A DNA stretch of 64,000 nt from an uncultured Ruminococcus sp. (GTDB lineage: Bacteria > Bacillota > Clostridia > Oscillospirales > Acutalibacteraceae), in the NCBI GenBank assembly GCA_902777275.1, contig CACYTI010000016.1:80320-144319 (forward strand), in the 5' to 3' direction. The position numbers were made by a program, and so were the translations under genes. The notes beneath the pieces were generated by a model that saw only the letters and a program-made list of their open reading frames with translations, was not told where the DNA came from and ran no database searches. Positions 43,423-51,233 of the stretch are shown here, one piece after another (the first letter of the stretch is position 1; the number at the start of each line of letters is the position of its first letter).

Positions 43423-45083
43423 CAGCGATTCCTCCTGCGGACCCAGAGCACGATACCCGTAATCAAAATGGCTGCGGGGATAATAAACACAAAGATAACG
43501 AGTATGGCGTTGGAGGTCGTCTCGACCGGCTCGCCCAAGGTTGAATCCTCCATTGTCTTTGCCTCGATAACAACGGTGTCGTCCTCTTTTTCGGTTATGG
43601 TATTCATAATATTCATAAAGTACGCGGCGTTGTTAAAGCTGGGATACGACATATCCGACGCGCTCAGCATTGCCTTTGAGCTGAACACGATGACGTTTGA
43701 ATACTCTTCCGTTCCCGCTTTTTTGCCCTCGGCGGCGATCGCTATCGGCTCGCCGGTTATGCCCGCCTCGGGGTCAAAGCTTTCGTCGGCGTCTATCGGA
43801 TAAACTCCCGACTTGTCAGAGGATTGCAGCAGAGCGTGAGCGGTGCTTTCGTCCTTTATCGTAATGCCGTTGGCGTACTCTGTAACGACAGGCAGGTTGG
43901 AATTTTTGAGGTTTTCCATATAATTTTCGGTGTAGTCGGTGATAAACGCGAACATCGGGGAACCGTTCAGCCTGTGGTTGACGTCGGTTTCATATACAAA
44001 TCCCTTGTTTAGCTCCATGCCCCATTTCGAGATCAGGTCGTCGATATTCGGCGTTTTCAGCTCGGTAACGCGCGGGTCGGCGTTCGGAACGTAAATAAGC
44101 GTTTTGCCGTACTTTCCGCCGTTTTCAAGCCATTTGCTCAGAGTTTCGGCTGACTTGTCGCTGAGGTCAGCCTGCGGAGCGTATATGATGACCACGCGCG
44201 CGTCCTTGTCAAGCTCGCCCGTGAGCAGCGAAACCTCGTTAACCTGATAGGCGTTGTCGGTGAGCAGAGAGCTTATGCCGTCATAGTCGCTCTCGCCCTC
44301 GCCCGTCAGAACGTCCACTACTACCTTATCCTTGGTTGTCACGTTGAGCGCGCCCTTTACAGTAGCCTGCTCAATGGTGGTGCCTGTCCACTCGTACGTT
44401 CCGTAATAGTTGTAATAGTCCTCGTCATAGGTGAAGCAGTCCTCAACGGTCAGACCCTTGTACTGGTCGCCGCACACGATAACGCCGACGTTCGCCTTTG
44501 TTTTCCAGTCAATATTCGGATATTTCTGGGTGAAGTTGGGGTTCTCGGTTGTGTCCACAAACTCCACCTTGAATTTGCCGTTCGATTTTGAGACCATCTT
44601 GTCAAGCAGGTTCTTAGCCTGAACAAAATACTTTCCGGTCGCCTCAAACTCTTTTTCGTTCGCCACGATATAAAGCGTAACGTCCTCGTCAAGGTGGCTC
44701 ATATATTCCTCGGTGTCAGCCGACAGCGCGTAGGCGTTGTTGGCGGTGAAGTCAACCTTCAACTCGGGGAAACGGTCGATAAGCAGCGCGGTTATAACGT
44801 TTATCAAAATGACAATAGCTATTCCCATCGCCGTAAGGATCACCGAAAGCGAGCCGTGGCGCATTTTGCGGCTTTTGAGCAGCGCCTTCAAGCCGCCGCT
44901 TTTGCTTTTGGAGCCGTCTCCGGAAGCCTTTTCGGTTTTATCCTTTTTATCTTTTTTGTCCTTGCCGGAAGCGCTTTCTGTTGCTTCGGTGCTTTCCTCT
45001 TCCGCCGTGTTTTCAATTGCGGAAGTGTTTTCAAGCTCCGCGTCGTTCTCTTGAACGGAGGTTTTTTCTTTGTTTTCAGCCAT
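43422..45083 (-). CDS. GldG-like component of an ABC export/gliding-type system
   Basis: 553 residues. Residues 1-70 are charged (Glu/Lys/Ser/Thr) and probably cytoplasmic. A membrane helix (VILTAMGIAIVILINVIT, near 88-106) is followed by a long extracytoplasmic region with DVLTGEGESDYDGISS and VVIIYAPQADLSDKSAETL, the ABC-type_uncharacterised (GldG) pattern, and a final membrane helix (VIFVFIIPAAILITGIVL). ATG 45083 follows AAGGAGGGGG; an open frame to 45119 overlaps the next gene and is not used. In Bacteroidetes GldG works with GldA and GldF in gliding; in Clostridia the role is unknown. Confidence 0.87.
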   Translation of the reverse strand: MAENKEKTSVQENDAELENTSAIENTAEEESTEATESASGKDKKDKKDKTEKASGDGSKSKSGGLKALLKSRKMRHGSLSVILTAMGIAIVILINVITALLIDRFPELKVDFTANNAYALSADTEEYMSHLDEDVTLYIVANEKEFEATGKYFVQAKNLLDKMVSKSNGKFKVEFVDTTENPNFTQKYPNIDWKTKANVGVIVCGDQYKGLTVEDCFTYDEDYYNYYGTYEWTGTTIEQATVKGALNVTTKDKVVVDVLTGEGESDYDGISSLLTDNAYQVNEVSLLTGELDKDARVVIIYAPQADLSDKSAETLSKWLENGGKYGKTLIYVPNADPRVTELKTPNIDDLISKWGMELNKGFVYETDVNHRLNGSPMFAFITDYTENYMENLKNSNLPVVTEYANGITIKDESTAHALLQSSDKSGVYPIDADESFDPEAGITGEPIAIAAEGKKAGTEEYSNVIVFSSKAMLSASDMSYPSFNNAAYFMNIMNTITEKEDDTVVIEAKTMEDSTLGEPVETTSNAILVIFVFIIPAAILITGIVLWVRRRNR

Positions 45084-45096
45084 ACTATCCCCCTCC

Positions 45097-45801
45097 TTAG
45101 CTCCAGCGGCGTCTTTCAAGAACGCGGACGGTGAAGAACAGGAACAGCCCCGTCACGCTCAGGTAAAACACTACGTCTGTGGCAGACAAAATGCCGTAGG
45201 TGAAATTCGTGTAATAAGTTGTAAAATCAAGCTTGCTGAGCGCGGTCGAGATCCATTCAACCGAAATAAGGCTGACAAAATAGCCAACGGTTTCAATCAC
45301 CAGACCTGCCGCCATGCCGACTACCGCCGCAACTACCATGCTCTCGGTGAGCGAGGAGATGAAAACGTTGATGGCTATCATCGCGGCTCCAAGCAAAAGA
45401 ATACCGAGCAGCGTGCAAAGCACAACGCTCCACTGCGGCTGCGCGAAGAACGAGATGATCACGGCGTAAACAAGGAAGATACCGCAGCACATGGCAAAAA
45501 CGGTAAACGCTCCGAGAAACTTGCCGAGCACAATTTCGGTCAGGCTCACGGGAGAGGTGAGCAGCGCCTGATCGGTTTTCTGGCGCTTTTCCTCCGAAAA
45601 GGTTTTCATGGTCAGCACCGGGATTATAAACATAATGATGTAGAACATATTGCCGAATACGTATGAAAGGCTGTTTGAGTCCCTCATAAAGCAGTAGTTA
45701 TAGAAGAAAAATCCCGAGAAAAAGAAGAACACTGCCAACACAACATATGCTATTGCCGAGTTGAAATATCCCGACAGCTCGCGTTTGTAAATCGCTCCCA
45801 T
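45097..45801 (-). CDS. GldF-like ABC transporter permease
   Basis: 234 residues, about six membrane segments. The N-terminal GAIYKRELSGYFNSAIAYVV and the loop FSEEKRQKTDQALLTSPVSLTEIVLGKFLG mark an ABC-2 type permease of the GldF/NosY group. The start ATG overlaps the ATPase stop at 45801, and a 13-base gap precedes the GldG-like gene. Confidence 0.9.
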   Translation of the reverse strand: MGAIYKRELSGYFNSAIAYVVLAVFFFFSGFFFYNYCFMRDSNSLSYVFGNMFYIIMFIIPVLTMKTFSEEKRQKTDQALLTSPVSLTEIVLGKFLGAFTVFAMCCGIFLVYAVIISFFAQPQWSVVLCTLLGILLLGAAMIAINVFISSLTESMVVAAVVGMAAGLVIETVGYFVSLISVEWISTALSKLDFTTYYTNFTYGILSATDVVFYLSVTGLFLFFTVRVLERRRWS

Positions 45802-46748
45802 TATTCCTCTCCTCCTTTCGAGTTTTCGGTGAGTCTCAGATACATTTCTTCAAGGCTCTCGCCGCCCGACTTCATTTCAAGGATAGGGCAGCCTATGCGC
45901 GCCATCGCGTTGAACACGTCGCGCCTGATGTCGGCGCCGGGCTTGTATTCAACATCGAACGTGGTCGCCTTGTCGGACGAGGCTCCGTTTCTCTTGACCT
46001 TCAGCACGCCCGGTATTTTTTTGATTTCGGCGGCGATATCCGAGGCTTTGCCCTCGGCAGTGACTACCAGCCTGCGCTCGTTTGACAGAGCGCTCGACAG
46101 TTCGTCGGCTTTGGCGTCGGCTATGATCTTTCCGTCGGCGATAATGATAATGCGGTCGCAGGTGGCGGAAATCTCGCTCAGCACGTGCGATGAAAAAATA
46201 ACCGTGTGCTTTCTGCCGAGGTTCTTAATAAGCTTGCGTATCTCGATTATCTGCTTGGGGTCAAGACCGACGGTCGGCTCGTCAAGAATGATCACGGGCG
46301 GATTGCCGAGCAGCGCCTGAGCAAAGCCGACGCGCTGACGGTAGCCCTTTGACAGGTTCTTGATAATACGCTTTCCGTGATTGTCAAGCCCCACGAGGTG
46401 CATTACCTCGTCGATGTGCTCTTTTTTCGGAAGCTTTACGCGCTTGATGTCGAACATAAACTCAAGATACTTGCGCACTGTCATTTCAACGTAGAGCGGC
46501 GGTATCTCGGGAAGATATCCGATTTTCTGCTTGGTTTTTTTAGGCTCCGCCAAAATCTCGCAACCGTCTACCGTAACGGTTCCGGAGGAGGAAGAAATAT
46601 AGCCGGTGATGATGTTCATGGTGGTGGATTTTCCCGCTCCGTTGGGTCCGAGGAAGCCCAGCACCTCGCCCGTGTCAACCGTAAAGCTGATATCGTCTAC
46701 CGCCTTGATTTTGCCGTAGCGTTTGGTGAGGTTTTTTACCTCTATCAT
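45801..46748 (-). CDS. GldA-like ABC transporter ATP-binding protein
   Basis: 315 residues. It energises the export system with the GldF-like permease. Walker A GFLGPNGAGKSTT near 36, Q-loop IGYLPEIPPLY, signature LSKGYRQRVGFAQ near 137, Walker B PPVIILDEP, H-loop FSSHVLSE; a C-terminal regulatory domain (~225-305) as in GldA/NatA. ATG 46748 has AAGGAG upstream; the open frame to 46964 runs into repeat DNA and is not coding. First gene of the operon GldA-GldF-GldG-DUF4340-transglutaminase. Confidence 0.93.
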   Translation of the reverse strand: MIEVKNLTKRYGKIKAVDDISFTVDTGEVLGFLGPNGAGKSTTMNIITGYISSSSGTVTVDGCEILAEPKKTKQKIGYLPEIPPLYVEMTVRKYLEFMFDIKRVKLPKKEHIDEVMHLVGLDNHGKRIIKNLSKGYRQRVGFAQALLGNPPVIILDEPTVGLDPKQIIEIRKLIKNLGRKHTVIFSSHVLSEISATCDRIIIIADGKIIADAKADELSSALSNERRLVVTAEGKASDIAAEIKKIPGVLKVKRNGASSDKATTFDVEYKPGADIRRDVFNAMARIGCPILEMKSGGESLEEMYLRLTENSKGGEE

Positions 46749-46859
46749 CTGTTTCACTCCTTGGCAGGTAATCCTGCATTTTATTCCAAAATACATTGTA
46801 ACACAAACATTTTGATTTTGGTAGCACTTTTTGTAAAATTTCATTAAATTATCACATTG

Positions 46860-47245
46860 GCAGCGTGACGCTGCACCCATGGCGGCTTTGGACAGCGCCA
46901 TATAGAAATAACCTTCTGTTAACGCCGCGTCATAACGCGTGAATAGCGTTAAAGTTTTTGTCAAACGTTTGAAGCGCGGTCGTTGCCGCGACGGGGCAGG
47001 GCGGCTTTGGACAGCGTCGTTAGAAGATAACCTTTCTTAAACGCCGCGTCATAACGCGGGAGTGACGGTAAAGATTTTGCAAACGTTTGGAGTGCGGTCG
47101 TTGCCACGACGGGGCAGGGCGGCTTTGGACAGCGTCGTTAGAAGAAAACCTTTCTTAAACGCCGCGTCATAACGCGGGAATGACGGTAAAGATTTTGATA
47201 AACGTTTGAAGCGCGGACTGACCGTCGGCTCAGCCGACCGCTCGC
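46860..47245. repeat. Mosaic repeat block 6: three ~118-bp tandem units
   Basis: Opens with GCAGCGTGACGCTGC (46860-46874). Units start at GGCGGCTTTGG: 46881, 47000 and 47118 (periods 119 and 118). Each carries a CCTTTCTTAAACG-like arm, a CCGCGT-CATA-ACGCGG hairpin, an ACGTTTG segment and, between units, GTCGT-TGCC-ACGAC (46979-46992 with one G-U type change, and 47097-47110). It ends with GTCGGCTCAGCCGAC (47224-47238). The block is non-coding. Confidence 0.88.
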
Positions 47246-47280
47246 TACTTTTTTTAACATAAAATGTTAAATGCGATTGA

Positions 47281-47309
47281 TTGAAAACCGCATTACAACG
47301 TGATATAAT
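47281..47309 (+). promoter_or_regulatory. Promoter of the XRE-AbrB / ABC operon
   Basis: TTGAAA (47281-47286), 17 bases, TATAAT (47304-47309). A GTATGAAATGGTATGATTTTTCATAC region (47321-47346, outlined only) just downstream contains inverted GTATGA/TCATAC arms, a possible operator for the regulator. Confidence 0.75.
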
Positions 47310-47380
47310 CAGTTTGAAGGGTATGAAATGGTATGATTTTTCATACTTATTCAAATCAATCCGTAAGGCGGTGTTTAGTT

Positions 47381-47788
47381 GTGATAGCGTCAAATATCAA
47401 ATATCTGAGAAAAAAAGAATCCCTCAGTCAGGAGGAATTTGCCGAGCGCTTCGGCGTATCGCGGCAGAGCGTGGCAAAATGGGAAAACGGCGAAAGCGCT
47501 CCCGATGTTTTCAAGTGCCGCGAAATCGCGGATTACTATGATATCTCGATAGACGAGCTGATGAACGTGCCTGTTGAGGAAGAGGATACAAAAATAGAAA
47601 CCACCGACGGCAAATACATTTTCGGTATGGTAAAGGTGGGCGACAGGGGACAGGTCGTTATCCCCAAGCACGCCCGTGAGGTGTTCGGCATAAAGCCGGG
47701 CGACCGCCTTATGGTGATGGGCGACACAAACAAGGGCGGAATAGCATTTGCAAAGGTGTCGTTCGGCAATATGTTCGGAAAGGACTGA
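47381..47788 (+). CDS. XRE-type repressor with SpoVT/AbrB domain
   Basis: 135 residues. An N-terminal XRE helix-turn-helix (IKYLRKKESLSQEEFAERFGVSRQSVAKWENG, residues 5-37 approximately) is fused to a C-terminal AbrB-like swapped-hairpin domain (GMVKVGDRGQVVIPKHAREVFGIKPGDRLMVMGD). Both are DNA-binding folds, so it can bind as a multimer at repeated or inverted sites. GTG 47381 with AAGGCGG upstream is the likely start. It heads an operon with an ABC exporter (gap 5 bases), a common layout for stress- or peptide-responsive exporters in Clostridia. Self-repression at the inverted repeat near its promoter is an inference. Confidence 0.88.
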   Translation: MIASNIKYLRKKESLSQEEFAERFGVSRQSVAKWENGESAPDVFKCREIADYYDISIDELMNVPVEEEDTKIETTDGKYIFGMVKVGDRGQVVIPKHAREVFGIKPGDRLMVMGDTNKGGIAFAKVSFGNMFGKD

Positions 47789-47793
47789 CAGCT

Positions 47794-48522
47794 ATGGAAG
47801 CAATCAAAACAAATAATCTCACAAAAAAATACAAGGATAAAACCGCTGTTAACAAACTGAACCTCACGGTCCGCAAGGGCGAGCTTTACGCTCTGCTCGG
47901 CGTAAACGGCGCGGGAAAGTCCACAACGATAAAAATGCTGTCCTGTCTTACACGCCCCACCTCGGGTGACGCCGTTCTTATGGGGCACAGTGTCGTTTCG
48001 GATCCCGACAGGGTAAAGGCGATAATAAACGTTTCTCCGCAGGAAACCGCCGTAGCGGCAAAGCTGAGCGTCAGAGAAAACCTTGAATTTATCGCGCGCA
48101 TATACGGCGCCGATAAAAAGCAGGCTAAGGAAAAAGCCGATAAAATGATCGAGGATTTCTCGATGGAGGAAATAGTAAAAAGCAAGGCGTCAACTCTATC
48201 GGGCGGCTGGCAGCGCCGGCTGAGCATAGCCATGGCGCTTATATCCGAACCCGAGATCCTGTTTTTGGACGAGCCTACTCTCGGACTCGACGTGCTGGCA
48301 AGGCGCGAGCTGTGGAGAGTGATCGAAAAGCTCAAGGGTAAAATGACGATTATTTTGACAACTCATTATCTTGAAGAGGCGGAGAGCCTTTCCGACCGCG
48401 TCGGAATAATGTCGCGCGGCGTACTCTGCGCCGAGGGCACCGCTGCGGAGCTTAAAGCCAAGGCGGGCACCGATGATTTTGAGGAAACATTTATAAGACT
48501 GGCAGGGGAGGCTGTAAAATGA
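47794..48522 (+). CDS. ABC transporter ATP-binding protein
   Basis: 242 residues. Walker A LLGVNGAGKSTT near 38, Q-loop VSPQETAV, signature LSGGWQRRLS near 138, Walker B EILFLDEPT, H-loop TTHYLEEAE. The DRA/CcmA-like group drives drug, peptide or lipid exporters. It overlaps the permease gene by four bases (ATGA at 48519-48522), so the two make one exporter. Confidence 0.93.
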   Translation: MEAIKTNNLTKKYKDKTAVNKLNLTVRKGELYALLGVNGAGKSTTIKMLSCLTRPTSGDAVLMGHSVVSDPDRVKAIINVSPQETAVAAKLSVRENLEFIARIYGADKKQAKEKADKMIEDFSMEEIVKSKASTLSGGWQRRLSIAMALISEPEILFLDEPTLGLDVLARRELWRVIEKLKGKMTIILTTHYLEEAESLSDRVGIMSRGVLCAEGTAAELKAKAGTDDFEETFIRLAGEAVK

Positions 48523-49262
48523 GAGCGCTTACATTTGCTTCACGCAACACAAAGGAGCTTACAAGAGATTTACTTACGATGCTGTTCGGCATAGCGTTTC
48601 CGCTGGTGCTTCTGCTGCTTTTGTCGGCGATCAACAACAGCATTCCAAAGGGCGCGGGACCGACAATGTTCAATATAGAAAACCTCGCACCGGGCATCAC
48701 CGTGTTCGGACTCAGCTTTCTGTCGCTGTTTTCTTCCATGATAATAGCCAAGGATCGCACAACAAGCTTTGTGCTCAGACTGTTTACCTCGCCGATAAAG
48801 CCCCGTGAATTCATTTTGGGCTACACCCTTCCGCTGCTGCCTATGGCGATCATTCAAACCGCTATCTGCTACGCGTGCGCCCTGATTTTGGGCTTGAAAT
48901 TCAGCGCAAGCCTGCTTGTCGCGATAGCGGTCAACATTCCCGTGGCAGTCGTGTTCATTGCGCTCGGGCTTCTGTTTGGCTCGGTGCTCAATGAAAAGGC
49001 TGTTGGCGGAGTTTGCGGAGCGCTGCTAACAAACCTGAGCGCGTGGTTCTCAAACATTTGGTTCGACACTTCAATGGTGGGAGGAGCGTTTAAGGCGGTC
49101 GCCGATATCCTCCCTTTCTCGCACGCGGTCAACGCCGCAAGAGCAGCAGCTGCAGGAAACTTCGACGCGATTTTTCCCGACCTGTGGTGGGTCATCGGCT
49201 ACGCCGTTGTTATACTCGCCGCCGCTGTGACGGTGTTCTCGCTTAAGTTGAAAAGGAATTAG
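48519..49262 (+). CDS. ABC-2 type permease
   Basis: 247 residues, six membrane segments. The N-terminal RNTKELTRDLLTMLFGIAFPLVLLLLL and the central loop MIIAKDRTTSFVLRLFTSPIKPREFILGY are the ABC-2 pattern. Partner of the preceding ATPase. The substrate is not known; such XRE-controlled pairs often export antimicrobials, but nothing in the sequence shows that. Confidence 0.9.
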   Translation: MRALTFASRNTKELTRDLLTMLFGIAFPLVLLLLLSAINNSIPKGAGPTMFNIENLAPGITVFGLSFLSLFSSMIIAKDRTTSFVLRLFTSPIKPREFILGYTLPLLPMAIIQTAICYACALILGLKFSASLLVAIAVNIPVAVVFIALGLLFGSVLNEKAVGGVCGALLTNLSAWFSNIWFDTSMVGGAFKAVADILPFSHAVNAARAAAAGNFDAIFPDLWWVIGYAVVILAAAVTVFSLKLKRN

Positions 49263-49408
49263 AAGCCACTTGGGGATATTTTTATTTCGGAGTGCGGGAT
49301 TTCAGTCGCTCCTGTTGCGGATTTCAATAAAAATTTTATTATATGGTAGACATTTTAGTTGAATTGCGTTATACTTGTTTTGTATTATTATTCAAAGGAG
49401 AATGTCAA

Positions 49409-50839
49409 ATGAGTTACTGTGAAAAATGCGGGAGTAAGTGTGACGACGGCGCCGCGTTCTGCAAAAACTGCGGAGCAAGGCTCAGAGCATGTCAACCTCC
49501 GCAGGGCCCGCCCCGGCAAATGCCGCCTCAGCAGCCCCCTGTCACACCGCAGCAGCCCTATGCACCGTCACCTCAGCAGCCGCAGAAGGACTCCCGAAAG
49601 CCCCTGATGATCATGCTGTTTGTTCTGATCGGTGTGATCGTCGCGCTCGGCGTGGTGATCGCGATCATTCTTTTCAGCAAAAACACCGCAGAAGCAAAAA
49701 CCTTCGACTTTACCTGTTCGCAGTATAATGCGGAAATGAACCGCATTATGGGCGATGACAAGCTCAAAGAGGACAAGTGGAATATAACCGAAGCGAACGC
49801 CGTTTACATTGACGACAGCTTTAATATAAATCTTGATCTGGACAAGAAAAGCGAAAAAATAAAGAGCATAAAGGTGGGTCCCTCCGACAGCGAGGACGCT
49901 GCGAAAATTGCGGCGGCAAGCCTGATGATCGTGGAGCCTGCGGCTGATCAGAGATCGGCGCTTATCATGCTTGCCGAGCTTAAGGAAGGCTCGCAGAAGG
50001 AGATCATCAAAGAGAAAACTCTGGTTTACATTGACAAAACCGAAAAGGAATATATAATCGAGCCTAAGCCCGACGACCGCGAGCCTCAGACTGCGCTGAC
50101 TGCGGTGACTGAGGCAACAGACAAAACCAAGACTTCTCAAATCGAAACAACCTTGCCTGCAACAACCGTCGAGCCGACTACCCAAAAGCCCGAATACAAA
50201 GCAGAGGACTATGTCCGCACCGAAAAAGAGTGCGAAGTCAAATACGGCGGATCTTTTCTCATAACGGGCGAGGAAGTCGGCGGAAGCAAAACCGCAAGGT
50301 GCCGTCAGCCTCAGCTCACAATAGACAGCGCCGACGCGAAAGCAGTTAACAGCGAAATCAAAGCAAATACCGACCAATTTTTTGATGGGTACAGCAAAAA
50401 CCCGGATTATCCGATGGGTAGAAACGACTACGTTTGCTATATCAACGGAAATATTCTAAGCCTTGTTAATGAATTTCGCTCGACCGATACACCGAACAGC
50501 TCATTTTTGGTTTACAACTTCAACGTGGAAACCGGTGAGCTGCTGAGCAACTCCGATATAATGAGCGCCGCAGGGGTAAACGAAGCCGAAGCTTATAAAA
50601 TGGTAAAGGGCGATATGCTGCCGCGCTTTAAGGAGCTTGAGGGCAAAGCCTCGAATCCAACGTTGGAATCGCAGATCGAGACTGTACAGAGCAGGACCCT
50701 CGCATCTGAGAACGTTACAAAATCCGATTTCTTCCTCAACGGCGACGGAAAGCTCTGCGCCTGTTACCGCTATTACTGGGTTGCCGGTGCGGAAAATTAC
50801 GGTGCGCTCGCTGTTCTTGACGCGACATATAAAGAATAA
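49409..50839 (+). CDS. Zinc-ribbon, membrane-anchored protein with extracellular C-terminal domain
   Basis: 476 residues. It begins with a zinc ribbon (CEKCGSKCDDGAAFCKNCG, residues 4-22), then a Pro/Gln linker, a membrane helix (LMIMLFVLIGVIVALGVVI, about 70-92), and an extracellular part. The second half, after a Thr/Glu linker near 240-270, looks like a DUF3298/DUF4163-type (RsiV-like) domain: YGGSFLITGEEV, NSEIKANTDQFF, FLVYNFNVETGELL. RsiV-like domains sense lysozyme in anti-sigma factors, but no sigma factor gene is adjacent. The start has AAAGGAG 8 bases before ATG 49409. Confidence 0.75.
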   Translation: MSYCEKCGSKCDDGAAFCKNCGARLRACQPPQGPPRQMPPQQPPVTPQQPYAPSPQQPQKDSRKPLMIMLFVLIGVIVALGVVIAIILFSKNTAEAKTFDFTCSQYNAEMNRIMGDDKLKEDKWNITEANAVYIDDSFNINLDLDKKSEKIKSIKVGPSDSEDAAKIAAASLMIVEPAADQRSALIMLAELKEGSQKEIIKEKTLVYIDKTEKEYIIEPKPDDREPQTALTAVTEATDKTKTSQIETTLPATTVEPTTQKPEYKAEDYVRTEKECEVKYGGSFLITGEEVGGSKTARCRQPQLTIDSADAKAVNSEIKANTDQFFDGYSKNPDYPMGRNDYVCYINGNILSLVNEFRSTDTPNSSFLVYNFNVETGELLSNSDIMSAAGVNEAEAYKMVKGDMLPRFKELEGKASNPTLESQIETVQSRTLASENVTKSDFFLNGDGKLCACYRYYWVAGAENYGALAVLDATYKE

Positions 50840-50853
50840 AACAATATAAAAGA

Positions 50854-51128
50854 CCTTCCTTCTTTGCACGCGTTTGAACGCGCCGGTCGGCTGAGCCGAC
50901 AATCAATCCGCGCTTCGTAACAACATAAAAAGCCCTTCCTTCTCTGCACGCGTTAAAACGCGCCGGTCGGCTGAGCCGACAATCAGTCCGCGCTTCGTAA
51001 CAACATAAAAAGCCCTTCCTTCTCTGCACGCGTTAAAACGCGCCTTTGAAGGAAGGCTTGTTTTTTATATTTTTAATAGTCGCACTGCATGCGACTCAGT
51101 CGCCGCCCTGCCCCGTCGTGGCAACGAC
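50854..51128. repeat. Mosaic repeat block 7: 80-bp tandem
   Basis: Units start at CCTTCCTTC 50854, 50934 and 51014: an exact 80-base period. Each has an ACGCGT-TAAA-ACGCGC-type hairpin and GTCGGCTGAGCCGAC (50886-50900, 50966-50980). The third copy instead closes into a terminator with TTGAAGGAAGG and T-run (51046-51068). Then come GTCGCA/TGCGAC (51080-51096) and GTCGTGGCAACGAC (51115-51128). Confidence 0.9.
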
Positions 51129-51134
51129 GAATAC

Positions 51135-51163
51135 TTGACTACTTTCCGTCAAAATGCTATAAT
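51135..51163 (+). promoter_or_regulatory. Promoter of the asparagine-synthetase-like gene
   Basis: TTGACT (51135-51140), 17 bases, TATAAT (51158-51163); begins 6 bases after a repeat-family hairpin. Confidence 0.8.
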
Positions 51164-51233
51164 CTTAACGAAATTCGACAAATAATATCTTTTTATGACA
51201 TTTTTTGGCATTATCAGACGGAGGTAATTTTTT

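Noticed and set aside
46749-46964. 72-codon extension of the GldA-like gene
   Set aside because: A strong RBS lies directly before ATG 46748, and the extension is repeat DNA.
46860-47245. CRISPR array (regular repeats)
   Set aside because: The units are ~118 bp and nearly identical over their full length, without unique spacers or cas genes.
50736-51029. 97-codon minus-strand frame with an internally repeated protein
   Set aside because: It is the 80-bp tandem read in frame plus the antisense of a real gene; no RBS or promoter.
50854-51060. CRISPR array (80-bp period)
   Set aside because: Whole units are repeated, so there are no variable spacers.
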